Assembly: GCA_021795235.1 (NCBI GenBank)
Contig: JAJYPP010000026.1
Span: 1-38,922, forward strand
DNA length: 38,922 bases
Origin: a bacterium
Lineage (GTDB): Bacteria; Chloroflexota; Dormibacteria; Aeolococcales; Bog-877
Direction of reading: 5' to 3'
Below are positions 1-7,334 of this stretch, one piece after another (position 1 is the first letter of the stretch; every line of letters starts with the position of its first letter). The notes beneath the pieces are model-generated. The model saw only the letters and a list, made by a program, of their open reading frames with translations. It had not been told where the DNA came from and searched no databases. The position numbers and the translations under genes are program-made.

Positions 1-81
1 CCGGTGCTCCGCCAGGCCGACCTCCCTTCTGTCGTAGTCCCGTGGTGGGACGGTCGCCGCCTCCGCTTCGAGTTCGCCTGA
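1..81 (+). CDS. possible C-terminal end of an unidentified protein (partial)
   Basis: An open frame runs from the first base of the window to a TGA at 79-81 and encodes 26 residues ending in WWDGRRLRFEFA. It would be the tail of a gene that starts upstream of the window. Nothing identifies the family, and 26 open codons are common by chance in GC-rich DNA, so this is only a possibility. The following 200 bases (82-285) hold no recognisable gene. Confidence 0.25.
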   Translation, partial: PVLRQADLPSVVVPWWDGRRLRFEFA

Positions 82-285
82 CCTCGACCCACTGGGGGCT
101 AATTCGCTTTGTGAAAATCGGCGCTAACTCCGCAGCGATCGTGCGCTCCTGCCTGCCGCGCCTTCGCCGGAAACTCGGCGGGGAGCCGTGGGCCCAGAGT
201 CTCCCAGCGGTCTTCCTCGGTGCCGGTACGCCAACTGATGTTCGGGCGCGATCTCGCCGAACTACAACAGGCAACTTCACCTCGC

Positions 286-314
286 TTGACGACCAGAGGG
301 CCATCGGTTAGGAT
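286..314 (+). promoter_or_regulatory. sigma-70-type promoter of the arsR-ino1 lipid operon
   Basis: TTGACG at 286-291 and TAGGAT at 309-314 are separated by 17 bases, close to the housekeeping consensus. Transcription would begin near 321, about 27 bases before the GTG start of the regulator at 348. It is the only convincing promoter upstream of the overlapping genes that run to 5909. Confidence 0.7.
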
Positions 315-315
315 A

Positions 316-333
316 CATAAGCTAGTGTTTATG
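316..333. promoter_or_regulatory. operator-like palindrome overlapping the transcription start
   Basis: CATAA at 316-320 and TTATG at 329-333 form a perfect 5-bp inverted repeat with an 8-base centre, two bases downstream of the -10 element and over the expected start site. Spaced AT-rich palindromes of this kind are typical binding sites of ArsR/SmtB dimers, and the next gene encodes such a protein, so autorepression is a reasonable inference. Confidence 0.5.
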
Positions 334-347
334 AAAGGATTGTTTAA

Positions 348-791
348 GTGAGTTCCGTGCCGCCAGCCGAGGAGGTCCGTCCGTTACGGCACGTGCTCTC
401 GGGCGCGACCCCGGCGGAGTGGGACCTCGCGGCGTATTTCGAGGGGCTGGGCAATCCGACCCGGCTGCGGATCCTGGCGCGTCTGGCCCAGGTGAAGGAG
501 GCCCGGGTCTCCGACGTGGCGCTGCTGCTGGGAATCAGCCAGCCGCGGATGTCGTGGCACCTGCGGTTGCTGCGCCGAGCCCGCATCGTGGTCACCAAGC
601 GCGAGGGGCGGGAGGTGTTCTGCCGATTGGACCGCGACTCGATCGGCGCCAACCTCCAGCGCTTCCAAGCCCTCGTCGGCGGCGAGGCCGATATCAGAAC
701 CGACGTCGTGCCCCTGCAGGGCTTGGCGGATGCAGTCAATCAGTCGCTTCCCGGCCCCGGCCGGGAACGCTCGCTTCCGGAGGTCATATAG
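348..791 (+). CDS. ArsR-family winged-helix transcriptional regulator
   Basis: A 147-residue protein with an ArsR-type winged helix at about residues 25-105. It shows the LGNPTRLRILARL opening helix, the recognition stretch LGISQPRMSWHLRLLRRARI and the wing TKREGREVFCRL. The cysteine pair of classical metal sensors (ELCVCDL in the recognition region) is replaced by VSDVALLLG, so it probably does not sense metals by that site. GTG start at 348 is preceded by AAAGGA at 334-339. Its TAG stop is directly followed by the ATG of ino1, implying co-transcription and a role controlling inositol lipid synthesis. The neighbourhood role is inference; the family call is firm. Confidence 0.88.
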   Translation: MSSVPPAEEVRPLRHVLSGATPAEWDLAAYFEGLGNPTRLRILARLAQVKEARVSDVALLLGISQPRMSWHLRLLRRARIVVTKREGREVFCRLDRDSIGANLQRFQALVGGEADIRTDVVPLQGLADAVNQSLPGPGRERSLPEVI

Positions 792-1979
792 ATGAGCAGC
801 AAGGTCCGTGTCGCGATCATTGGGGTTGGCAACTGCGCCTCGTCGCTGATCCAAGGGGTGGAGTTCTACCGCCACGCCCGCGCTGAGGACTATGTCCCCG
901 GCCTGATGCACGTCAGCCTGGGCGGGTACCACGTCAACGACATCGAGTTCTCCGCCGCCTTCGACATCGACAAGGAGAAGGTGGGCTACGACCTCGGCGA
1001 GGCGATCTGGCGGGGCCAGAACAACACCATCAAGTTCTCCGAGGTGGGCAGGTTGGGCGTGCCGGTCCATCGGGGCATGACCCACGACGGCCTGGGCAAG
1101 TACCTCTCGGAGGTCATCGTGAAGGCGCCGGGACCGACCGCGGACATCGTGAAGATTCTCAAGGACACCGGCACCGACGTGGTGGTGAACTACCTGCCCG
1201 TCGGTTCGGAGATGGCCACCAAGTGGTACACCGAGCAGATCCTGGAGGCGGGCTGCGCGATGGTCAACTGCATGCCCGTCTTCATCGGGCGCGAGCCGTA
1301 CTGGCGGCAGCGCTTCGAGGAGAGGGGGCTGCCGATCATCGGTGACGACATCAAGTCCCAGGTGGGCGCGACCATCATCCACCGGGTCCTCACCCGACTG
1401 TTCCAGGAGCGGGGCGTCGAGCTTGAGCACACCTACCAGCTCAACTTCGGGGGCAACACGGATTTTCTGAACATGCTGGAGCGAGAGCGCCTGGTCAGTA
1501 AGAAGATCTCCAAGACCAACTCGGTGCTATCGCAGATGCAGCATGAGGTGGCGGCTGACGATGTGCACATCGGCCCCAGCGACTACGTGCCGTGGTTGAA
1601 GGACCGCAAGTGGGCCCACATAAGGATGGAGGGCAAGGCGTTTGGGGAGGTGCCTCTCACGGTGGACCTGAAGCTGGAGGTTCACGACTCCCCGAACTCG
1701 GCTGGAATCGTCATCGACGCGGTCAGATGCTGCAAGCTCGGTTTGGACCGGGGCCTGGGGGGAGCGCTGGAAGGTCCTTCCTCGTACTTCATGAAGTCAC
1801 CCGCGTTCCAGGTCTCAGACGAGCGGGCTCACGAGTTGACCGAGCTCTTCATCGAGGGCCGGGTCGGGGCCACCTGCATCAGCGATCCCGAGGCTCCGGT
1901 GCAGGTCCGTCCCAGCGCCGAGTCCCACCCGGCCACCGTCCACGCCAGCGATGCGGCAACCGTTAGCAGCCAAGCCTAG
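792..1979 (+). CDS. ino1: myo-inositol-1-phosphate synthase
   Basis: A 395-residue protein that matches the prokaryotic inositol-1-phosphate synthase family, which converts glucose 6-phosphate to 1D-myo-inositol 3-phosphate with a bound NAD (EC 5.5.1.4). Visible features are the N-terminal nucleotide-binding motif [15 protein letters not shown], the central [10 protein letters not shown] and NCMPVFIG segments, and the strongly conserved [12 protein letters not shown] and LNFGGNTDF motifs. Its product feeds the PI-phosphate synthase encoded at the end of the same operon. The gene begins immediately after the regulator stop codon. The last 30 residues are variable. Function is confident. Confidence 0.95.
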   Translation: MSSKVRVAIIGVGNCASSLIQGVEFYRHARAEDYVPGLMHVSLGGYHVNDIEFSAAFDIDKEKVGYDLGEAIWRGQNNTIKFSEVGRLGVPVHRGMTHDGLGKYLSEVIVKAPGPTADIVKILKDTGTDVVVNYLPVGSEMATKWYTEQILEAGCAMVNCMPVFIGREPYWRQRFEERGLPIIGDDIKSQVGATIIHRVLTRLFQERGVELEHTYQLNFGGNTDFLNMLERERLVSKKISKTNSVLSQMQHEVAADDVHIGPSDYVPWLKDRKWAHIRMEGKAFGEVPLTVDLKLEVHDSPNSAGIVIDAVRCCKLGLDRGLGGALEGPSSYFMKSPAFQVSDERAHELTELFIEGRVGATCISDPEAPVQVRPSAESHPATVHASDAATVSSQA

Positions 1980-2034
1980 CGGGCGATTGGGGACCGTACG
2001 AGCTACGGCTGAGGTGGCTGTGCTCAAGGTGGAA

Positions 2035-3015
2035 GTGAGTTCTGTGGGGAGCGGCGATGGGGCCGCGCTGAGCGAGGCCGGTGATCGGGTGCTGCGGCAC
2101 CGACCCGGTCCGCCAGTGCGCGGCTGGAGGCGGCGCGGCCAGCACCTGGCGCTGGGGCTGAGAGCCGCCACCGTAGTGACCCGCCATCTGCCGGAGCGGA
2201 CGCGCTACTGGTTGGCCGACATCGTGGGTCACGTGGCTCATCTCCTGGCGCGGCGACGGGCCGCAATCGCGGCTGAGAATTATGTGACCTTCACCCACGG
2301 AGATCGGCGGGCGGCGGTGCGGCTCACCAGGCGTGCCTTCGTGAACTACGCGCGCACGGTGACGGACTTCCTGGTCCTGGATCGGTTGCTGGATCAGCTG
2401 GTGCGGTCCACCCCGCCTCCCGCCACCGAACCGCTGCGGCGAGAGCTGGCCCGGGGCCGGGCGGCAATCGTGGTCACCCCGCACTTCGGCAACTGGGATC
2501 TGGGGGCGGCCGTAACCGCCACTTGCGGACGCCCGGTGCACGCGGTGGCCGACCAGTTTGGCCCTCCGGCGGTGGATGAGCTGGTGAGGGCGACACGCGA
2601 GCGGCTCGGGGTCCGGATCATATCGGCCGGGCCAGCCAGCGCCCGGGAGGCGCTGCGGGCGCTGCACCGCGGGGACGTGCTCTGTCTCGCCGCCGACATC
2701 GACAAGAGCGGCGCTGGAGTCGCGGTCCGATTCCTGGGCCGATCGGTGTCCTTCCCGGCCGGGCCCGCCATCCTGGCGCTGCGCACCGGGGCCGCGCTCA
2801 TCCCCGGCTACGTGCGTCGGTTGCCCGGGCAGGGCCACGAGGCGGTGCTGTGGAACCCCATCGAGGTGCCTTCCGAGGGCAGCTCGGAGGCCCGGGTGCA
2901 GGCTATGACCCAGGGCATGGCGGAATCCTTCGAGGCGATGATTCGACTCGATCCCTCGCAGTGGTTCGCGTTCCATCACCTGGGCTCGGGTCGACCGAGG
3001 GTGGGGGCCGGATGA
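2035..3015 (+). CDS. LpxL/PatA-type membrane acyltransferase (first copy)
   Basis: About 326 residues of the lysophospholipid/lipid A acyltransferase (HtrB/LpxL) superfamily that includes mycobacterial PatA. The catalytic HX4D motif appears as HFGNWD, followed further on by DKSGAGVAVRFLGR and an ITG-rich C-terminal half. PatA acylates the mannose of phosphatidylinositol mannosides on the cytoplasmic membrane face, and the location next to pimA-like and PI synthase genes supports such a role. The open frame extends upstream to 1951, inside ino1. GTG at 2035 or 2044 is preferred because of the purine-rich AAGGTGGA just upstream. Its stop overlaps the next start. Confidence 0.85.
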   Translation: MSSVGSGDGAALSEAGDRVLRHRPGPPVRGWRRRGQHLALGLRAATVVTRHLPERTRYWLADIVGHVAHLLARRRAAIAAENYVTFTHGDRRAAVRLTRRAFVNYARTVTDFLVLDRLLDQLVRSTPPPATEPLRRELARGRAAIVVTPHFGNWDLGAAVTATCGRPVHAVADQFGPPAVDELVRATRERLGVRIISAGPASAREALRALHRGDVLCLAADIDKSGAGVAVRFLGRSVSFPAGPAILALRTGAALIPGYVRRLPGQGHEAVLWNPIEVPSEGSSEARVQAMTQGMAESFEAMIRLDPSQWFAFHHLGSGRPRVGAG

Positions 3016-4079
3016 TGGTTGGCCCGTACCGGCGCCGCCTGACCCGCGCCTTGGGGGCGTCGTCTGCCACCTCGGACGCGGTCGCAGATTCCCGGGAGTC
3101 CTGGCTTCCCTATCTCGGGCTGCGCCTCGGAGAGCTGGCGCTGCGAGCGGTTGACCGGCGAGCGGCATACTCCCTCACCGGGCCCTTGGCGGCCTTCTTG
3201 GTGGCGTGCTGGCCATCTCATTGGAGTGGGCTGCGGGCCAATCTGGTGGTCATCCGACCTGACCTTGGGCGGGGAGAGATGCGGCGGCTGCTGAGACGCA
3301 ACGTGCGCAACTTCCTGAAGGCTTGGATCGATGTGCTGCAGATGGCGCACCGTCCGTTGGAGGCGTGGGCGCCGTGGCTGCGCATTCAGGATGAGCACTA
3401 CCTGGACGAGGCTTGGGGCCAGGGCAAGGGCGTGATCATCGTCAGCCTGCATCTGGGCTCCTGGGAGGCGGCCATCGCGGCGCTCCGGGGGAAGTTCGTG
3501 TCCCAGGGTTCCGGGGTGGCGCTGCTCGCCGAGCAGGTCCGTCCGATACGCTGCTTCAACTGGCTGGTCCGGACTCGTGCGAAGGTGGGCTGCCAGGTCA
3601 TTCCCCTCAATGTCGACGCGGTGCGGCGGGGGGACCAGGTCGCGGTGCACCGCTCCGGGGCGGCGGCGGTACGCCAGATCTACCGCGTGCTGTCTCAGAA
3701 CGGGGTGGTGGTGATGGCCATCGACCGTGACCTGCTGGGAACCGGCACCCCGGTTCCGTTCCTGGGGAGGCGGGCTTCGATTCCCCTCGGGGCGGTCGAG
3801 ATCGCGGCCCGCACTGGCGCAGCGATCCTGCCGGTGTCCTTGGTGCGCGATCAACGCGACAACTACCTCTGCCGAGCCTACCCTCCGATCGAGGTCACGC
3901 TGGGAGAGGATCGGGAGGCTGGGCTGCGGCGGTCGGCCCAGCAGTTGCTGCAGGTGCTGGAGCCGGAGCTGCGCGACCACCCCGACCAGTGGCATGTGAT
4001 GCAGCCGTTGTTCGGCCCTCTGATGGCGGCGGATGAGGTCAGCCTGGCGGGGCCGCTCGACGGCGAGGCGGCGCTCTGA
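3012..4079 (+). CDS. LpxL/PatA-type membrane acyltransferase (second copy)
   Basis: A 355-residue protein of the same acyltransferase superfamily as its upstream neighbour but clearly divergent. Its catalytic motif is HLGSWE (HX4E rather than HX4D), and it shows IDRDLLGTGTPVPFLGR and PLGAVEIAARTGAAILPVSLV, typical of this fold. The ATG at 3012 overlaps the preceding TGA (ATGA), implying translational coupling. It may be the actual PatA counterpart, or may add a different acyl chain to the PI or PIM. Which of the two copies does what cannot be told from the sequence. Confidence 0.85.
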   Translation: MMVGPYRRRLTRALGASSATSDAVADSRESWLPYLGLRLGELALRAVDRRAAYSLTGPLAAFLVACWPSHWSGLRANLVVIRPDLGRGEMRRLLRRNVRNFLKAWIDVLQMAHRPLEAWAPWLRIQDEHYLDEAWGQGKGVIIVSLHLGSWEAAIAALRGKFVSQGSGVALLAEQVRPIRCFNWLVRTRAKVGCQVIPLNVDAVRRGDQVAVHRSGAAAVRQIYRVLSQNGVVVMAIDRDLLGTGTPVPFLGRRASIPLGAVEIAARTGAAILPVSLVRDQRDNYLCRAYPPIEVTLGEDREAGLRRSAQQLLQVLEPELRDHPDQWHVMQPLFGPLMAADEVSLAGPLDGEAAL

Positions 4080-5248
4080 TGAAGGTCGCCATGGTCTCCC
4101 CCTACGACTACCGCCGCCCCGGTGGGGTCGGGGAGCACGTCCGTCACCTCGCTGCCGAGCTACGCTCACGGGGCCTCACGGTCAAGGTGATCGCTCCCTA
4201 CGCCGGATACCGCAGCGATCCCGTCCAGGACCTGATCGCCCTGGGGCGTCCGATCCCAGTCCCCGCCAACGGCTCGGTGGCACGGATCTCGCTGTCATTC
4301 CATCTGTCCCGTCGGATCCGGGAGGTGTTGCAGCGGGAGAGGTTTGACGTCGTCCACATTCACGAGCCATTGATGCCGGCCCTGCCGGTCAACGTGCTCC
4401 GGCTCAACCGCACCGCGGCGGCCGTCGGCACCTTCCATGCCTATGCCCGTCAGAACCTGGGCTACTATTACGGGCGCCCGATCCTGCGCCGGCAGTTTCG
4501 CCGGCTGGACGACTGCATCGCGGTCTCGGAACCGGCGCGCGCCTTCGTCTCGCGCTACTTCCCCGCCGAGTACACAGTCATCCCCAACGGCATCGACCCG
4601 ACGTTCTTCCGTCCCGACGCTCCACCGGCCGCCGGGATTCCCCATCCGCGGCGGCAGACGATCCTCTTCCTGGGCCGGCTGGAGGAGCGCAAGGGCCTCT
4701 CCACCCTGCTCGACGCGTACCAGCTGCTACGTCAGGTCCGTGCCGACTGCCAGCTGGTTGTGGTCGGGGACGGGGCCCTGCGCCTGGGGTACGAACGTCG
4801 GGTGGAGGAGGAGGGAATACCGGACGTCCGCTTCATGGGCTTCGTCCCGGAGGCGGAGAAGCCCGGCTACTTCACCGCCGCCGACATCTACTGCGCGCCC
4901 AACAGTGGCAAGGAATCCTTCGGGGTCATCCTGCTGGAGGCGATGGCATCAGGCCGACCGGTGGTCGCGACCGCCATCGACGGCTTCAGCCAAGTGCTGA
5001 CCGATGGCAGGGAGGGGCTGCTGGTACAGCCTGGCAACGATGGCGCGATGGCCTCGGCTCTCAGCTTTCTCTTGGACCATGCCGAGAAGAGGCAGGAGAT
5101 GGGCCGAGCCGGCCGCGAATCGGCCGAGGGTTACGCGTGGCCGATCGTCGCCGATCGGGTTTACGACGTCTACACGAGAGCTCTGGCCAGGCACTCTCAA
5201 CAAGAGGTGAGTTCAGTTGTTCAGCAGACTGCTGCAGAGATCCGTTAG
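4079..5248 (+). CDS. pimA: PimA-like GDP-mannose-dependent glycosyltransferase (GT4)
   Basis: A 389-residue GT4 family glycosyltransferase. The N-terminus MKVAMVSPYDYRRPGGVGEHV carries the glycine-rich acceptor loop typical of PimA. HIHEP follows, then the C-terminal nucleotide-sugar domain with FLGRLEERKGL and the E-x7-E motif in GKESFGVILLEAM. PimA transfers the first mannose to phosphatidylinositol at the inner face of the membrane. The start overlaps the preceding stop by one base, and the next gene starts within its 3' end. The operon context with ino1 and PI synthase supports PimA over other GT4 roles, although substrate specificity is inferred. Confidence 0.85.
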   Translation: MKVAMVSPYDYRRPGGVGEHVRHLAAELRSRGLTVKVIAPYAGYRSDPVQDLIALGRPIPVPANGSVARISLSFHLSRRIREVLQRERFDVVHIHEPLMPALPVNVLRLNRTAAAVGTFHAYARQNLGYYYGRPILRRQFRRLDDCIAVSEPARAFVSRYFPAEYTVIPNGIDPTFFRPDAPPAAGIPHPRRQTILFLGRLEERKGLSTLLDAYQLLRQVRADCQLVVVGDGALRLGYERRVEEEGIPDVRFMGFVPEAEKPGYFTAADIYCAPNSGKESFGVILLEAMASGRPVVATAIDGFSQVLTDGREGLLVQPGNDGAMASALSFLLDHAEKRQEMGRAGRESAEGYAWPIVADRVYDVYTRALARHSQQEVSSVVQQTAAEIR

Positions 5249-5909
5249 AGGCGGCGCCCAGCGCTTCGCTGGGGCCGTTCAGTTGGTGCGGGTGAGCCCG
5301 AACGTACTGACCCTGGTTGGGCTTGCCATAACCGCGGGCGCGGCGGTGCTCATCGCCCTGGACCTGCTGCTGCCTGCCGGCCTGGTGCTGCTTCTGGCGG
5401 GATCATTCGACATTCTCGACGGCGCCGTCGCCCGCGCCTCCGGCAAGACGCATCGTTACGGGGCCTTCCTCGATTCGACCGCTGATCGCTATGGGGAGGG
5501 GATAGTCTACCTGGGGCTGCTCTATCTCTTCTTGGTGCGTGAGCACCAGGACCTGGCGGTCTTCCTGATCGTGGCGGCCCTGCTCGGGTCCCTGCTCGTG
5601 AGCTACGTGCGAGCTCGGGCGCAGTCCCTGGGGTACACCTGCGACGTGGGGTGGTTCGCGCGGCCGGAGCGGGTCGTGCTGACGGCTTTGGGTCTCATGT
5701 TCAACCAGATGGTCGTGGTCTTATGGATCCTGGCGATAGCCACCAACGCCACCGCCCTGCAGAGGGTCCACGCGGTGTGGGGTCAGTACCGTCTCCAACT
5801 TCGGAGTGACACCCCGCCCGGAGCAGAGCCCGACGACCCGGCCTCGACACCGCCATCCTCTCAGAAGTCGAGAAGGGGGCCGGCGCCTACCTCGCCTGGC
5901 GCTGTCTGA
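5217..5909 (+). CDS. pgsA1: CDP-alcohol phosphatidyltransferase, probable phosphatidylinositol-phosphate synthase
   Basis: A 230-residue integral membrane enzyme with the full CDP-alcohol signature DG-x2-AR-x8-G-x3-D-x3-D, visible as DGAVAR, then G, D and D in YGAFLDSTAD. It has about six hydrophobic helices and a hydrophilic tail from about residue 195. Actinobacterial homologues join CDP-diacylglycerol and inositol phosphate to give phosphatidylinositol phosphate. The neighbours ino1 and pimA favour this over phosphatidylglycerophosphate synthase, which is encoded separately at 14427. The TTG start at 5217 lies inside the pimA-like gene with AGAGGTGAG at 5203-5211 as ribosome binding site. 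Confidence 0.85.
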   Translation: MFSRLLQRSVRGGAQRFAGAVQLVRVSPNVLTLVGLAITAGAAVLIALDLLLPAGLVLLLAGSFDILDGAVARASGKTHRYGAFLDSTADRYGEGIVYLGLLYLFLVREHQDLAVFLIVAALLGSLLVSYVRARAQSLGYTCDVGWFARPERVVLTALGLMFNQMVVVLWILAIATNATALQRVHAVWGQYRLQLRSDTPPGAEPDDPASTPPSSQKSRRGPAPTSPGAV

Positions 5910-5932
5910 GGGCTCTTTCCGGCGGTAACACG

Positions 5933-5959
5933 TTCCAATCCCTGTAGGAGGGGTTGGGA
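5933..5959 (+). terminator. stem-loop after the PI/PIM operon
   Basis: TTCCAATCCC (5933-5942) pairs with GGGGTTGGGA (5950-5959), with two G-T wobbles, around a 7-base loop. It sits 24 bases after the stop of the last gene. There is no T-run, which is usual for GC-rich genomes. It could equally belong to the edge of the neighbouring mobile element. Confidence 0.45.
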
Positions 5960-6002
5960 ACTGGTCACCACCGACACCCTACTAAGACCCGTACGTGTGT
6001 GT

Positions 6003-6008
6003 TATAGT
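6003..6008 (+). promoter_or_regulatory. -10 element for a leaderless tnpA transcript
   Basis: TATAGT at 6003-6008 is followed by 7 bases and then the GTG start at 6016, so transcription would start at or next to the start codon. No clear -35 hexamer is seen. Confidence 0.5.
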
Positions 6009-6015
6009 ACAGATC

Positions 6016-6360
6016 GTGAACCTGCCTGAGTGGGCGCGTCGCCAAGGAGTCCACCCCCACACCGCGTTTCGGTGGTTTGAGAATGGCACCCTGCCGGTGC
6101 CCGCGGAGCGGGTGGGGCCACGCACCATCCTGGTGAACATTGGCGCAGCCACGGCGGCCCCGGCAGTCGGCCTTGGCCTCTATGCGCGAGTCTCCTCGCA
6201 CGACCAAGGGTCCGACCTCGAGCGTCAGCTGGCAAGGCTCACAGAGTGGGCGGCGAAGGCTGGCCAGCTGGTGGTGCGAGTGGAATCCGAAGTGGGCTCT
6301 GGCATGAACGGGCACCGCCCCAAGTTGAGACGCCTGCTCTCGGACCCCAAGGTGACAACA
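6016..6360 (+). pseudogene. tnpA: truncated IS607-family transposase TnpA (MerR-type HTH plus serine recombinase)
   Basis: The frame encodes a MerR-like DNA-binding helix at about residues 2-30 (WARRQGVHPHTAFRWFENG). A serine-recombinase domain follows, starting with GLYARVSSHDQ, whose nucleophile is Ser60. It continues through QLARLTEWA and EVGSGMNGHRPKLRRLLSDP to residue 115. Full-length proteins of the family are near 200 residues and go on with a VVEHRDRLARFG-type segment, which is missing here. Downstream the same frame reads into the unrelated 150-nt repeat and stops at 6573. The start GTG at 6016 follows a -10 element by 7 bases. The protein lacks much of its catalytic domain and should be inactive. 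Confidence 0.85.
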
Positions 6361-6364
6361 GAGG

Positions 6365-6514
6365 GAAGCGTCGGCATGGCGGGTACCGGGTGTGAGGGCC
6401 AGTCCAAGGTCCGAAGGCGTCAGGGCAACCACACACGTGGCGCAAGACCCGAAACGGCGACGGCTTGCTTGGCAGAGCCCAGGTCGGGAAGGACCGTTGG
6501 TCCCGACCGGGTGT
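6365..6514 (+). repeat. 150-nt structured repeat, copy A (candidate IS607 right end or omega-RNA-like unit)
   Basis: About 93% identical (9 mismatches and one gap by eye) to the reverse complement of 13715-13863. Both copies begin at GAAGCGTCGGCATGG and end at CCGACCGGGTGT, with no similarity outside. A terminal hairpin pairs GTCGGGA with TCCCGAC, and its two differences from copy B fall only in the loop. A second hairpin pairs CCAC with GTGG around loops that differ in length (ACAC here, AT in copy B). The one-base gap shifts every reading frame, arguing for conserved RNA or DNA structure rather than protein. Confidence 0.8.
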
Positions 6515-6655
6515 TACTTATGGGCAGTAGGAACGGTGACAGGGGCGCTGATCTACGACTGGTTCATCGGTGACGTCCTCGCCGCGAGGATGAAGGAGCA
6601 AGAGCGCGGGAAGGCCCGGGAGGCGACGCCCCATGGGTCGGGTGGAGGCGGGAGC
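6515..6655 (+). pseudogene. glpF: C-terminal stump of a glycerol facilitator (MIP/aquaporin family)
   Basis: Starting with the first base after the repeat, one frame reads [25 protein letters not shown] and then a hydrophilic tail. This matches the last membrane helix of bacterial glycerol facilitators (the GALIYD segment). All upstream domains, including both NPA motifs, are missing. The frame continues without a stop into the start of dhaK. Its position in front of dhaK, dhaL and glpK fits a former glycerol uptake gene. The family call rests on about 25 residues. Confidence 0.6.
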
Positions 6656-7296
6656 ATGAAGAAGTTGATCAACAGCCCCGAGAACGTGGTTCGTTAGGAA
6701 TTGGAGGGGTCGCCGCCACTCACCCGGACCGGCTCAGAGTCGCCCTCGACCCCCGCTTCGTGATGAGGGCCGACGCCCCCGTCTCGGGGAAGGTGGCGGT
6801 GGTGTCCGGGGCCGGCTCGGGACATGAGCCGATGCATGGCGGGTTGTGAGCAGTTGAGCGCGCTGTTGGCCAGTATCGGCCAACGCGCGGGTGGGCACAG
6901 CATGAGGTTACCGGCCAGTGGGGCGACGCGGAGATGGAGATCGGGATCCACGGGGAACCGGGCCGCGAACGCCGCGCGCAGGCGCCTGCGGACGAAGTCG
7001 TGGAGCTCATGGCCCAGACCATCGTTGACGACCTGCCCTTCAGGCGTGGGGACTCGGTTCTGGCCTTCGTGAACGGCATGGGCGGCACCTCTCTGATCGA
7101 GCTCTACATCGTCTACCGGGCCCTGGATCGCTTCCTTGGGAGCCGCGGAATCTCGATCACGCGCAACCTCATCGGCTCGTACATCACCTCTCTGGAGATG
7201 GCGGGGTGCTCGATCACCCTGTTGCGACTGGACCAGGAGATGACCAGCCACTGGGATGCACCGGTCAGCACCCCGAGGCTGCGCTGGGGGATATGA
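6656..7296 (+). pseudogene. dhaK: broken dihydroxyacetone kinase subunit DhaK
   Basis: The start is typical (ATG at 6656, [13 protein letters not shown]) but is followed by an in-frame TAG at 6695-6697 and a one-base deletion near 6709. In the shifted frame the sequence continues as [41 protein letters not shown] to 6846 (here spanning two short motifs of the family), then stops. Roughly 150 residues are then absent and replaced by 75 unrelated bases. The C-terminal part resumes near 6922 with GIHGEPG, which carries the substrate-binding histidine of the family, and VNGMGGT, ending at 7296. The gene cannot make a working subunit. Confidence 0.88.
6847..6921. other. 75-bp insert at the dhaK deletion, with a strong hairpin
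   Basis: Non-dhaK sequence fills the deletion. CGCGC plus GTTGGCC (6859-6863, 6865-6871) pair with GGCCAAC plus GCGCG (6878-6889) around a 6-base loop, with one bulged T. Its left edge, GAGCAGTTGAGCGCG at 6848-6862, recurs exactly at 31053-31067. The origin is unknown; a scar of a mobile element is plausible. Confidence 0.5.
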
Positions 7297-7334
7297 GGAC
7301 TGATGACACCACGCCCGCGCGAGGAGCAGCTGAG

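Larger units (their letters stand above)
5974..6514 (+). mobile_element. internally deleted IS607-family element
   Basis: This 541-bp unit holds the first 115 codons of an IS607-type serine transposase with its own promoter. It then joins at about 6361 to a 150-nt hairpin-rich segment that recurs at 13715-13863. ACACCC at 5974-5979 and GGGTGT at 6509-6514 are inverted to each other and are taken as the ends. No tnpB gene is left between the parts. The right boundary is supported independently, because aquaporin-coding sequence begins exactly at 6515. The left boundary is an inference from the short inverted repeat. Confidence 0.6.

Noticed and set aside
42..311. An 89-codon frame upstream of the arsR gene
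   Set aside because: Arg/Ser/Pro-rich, no family, and it runs through the arsR promoter.
1951..2034. Extension of the first acyltransferase into the end of ino1
   Set aside because: The extra residues are unlike the family and have no better ribosome binding site than GTG 2035.
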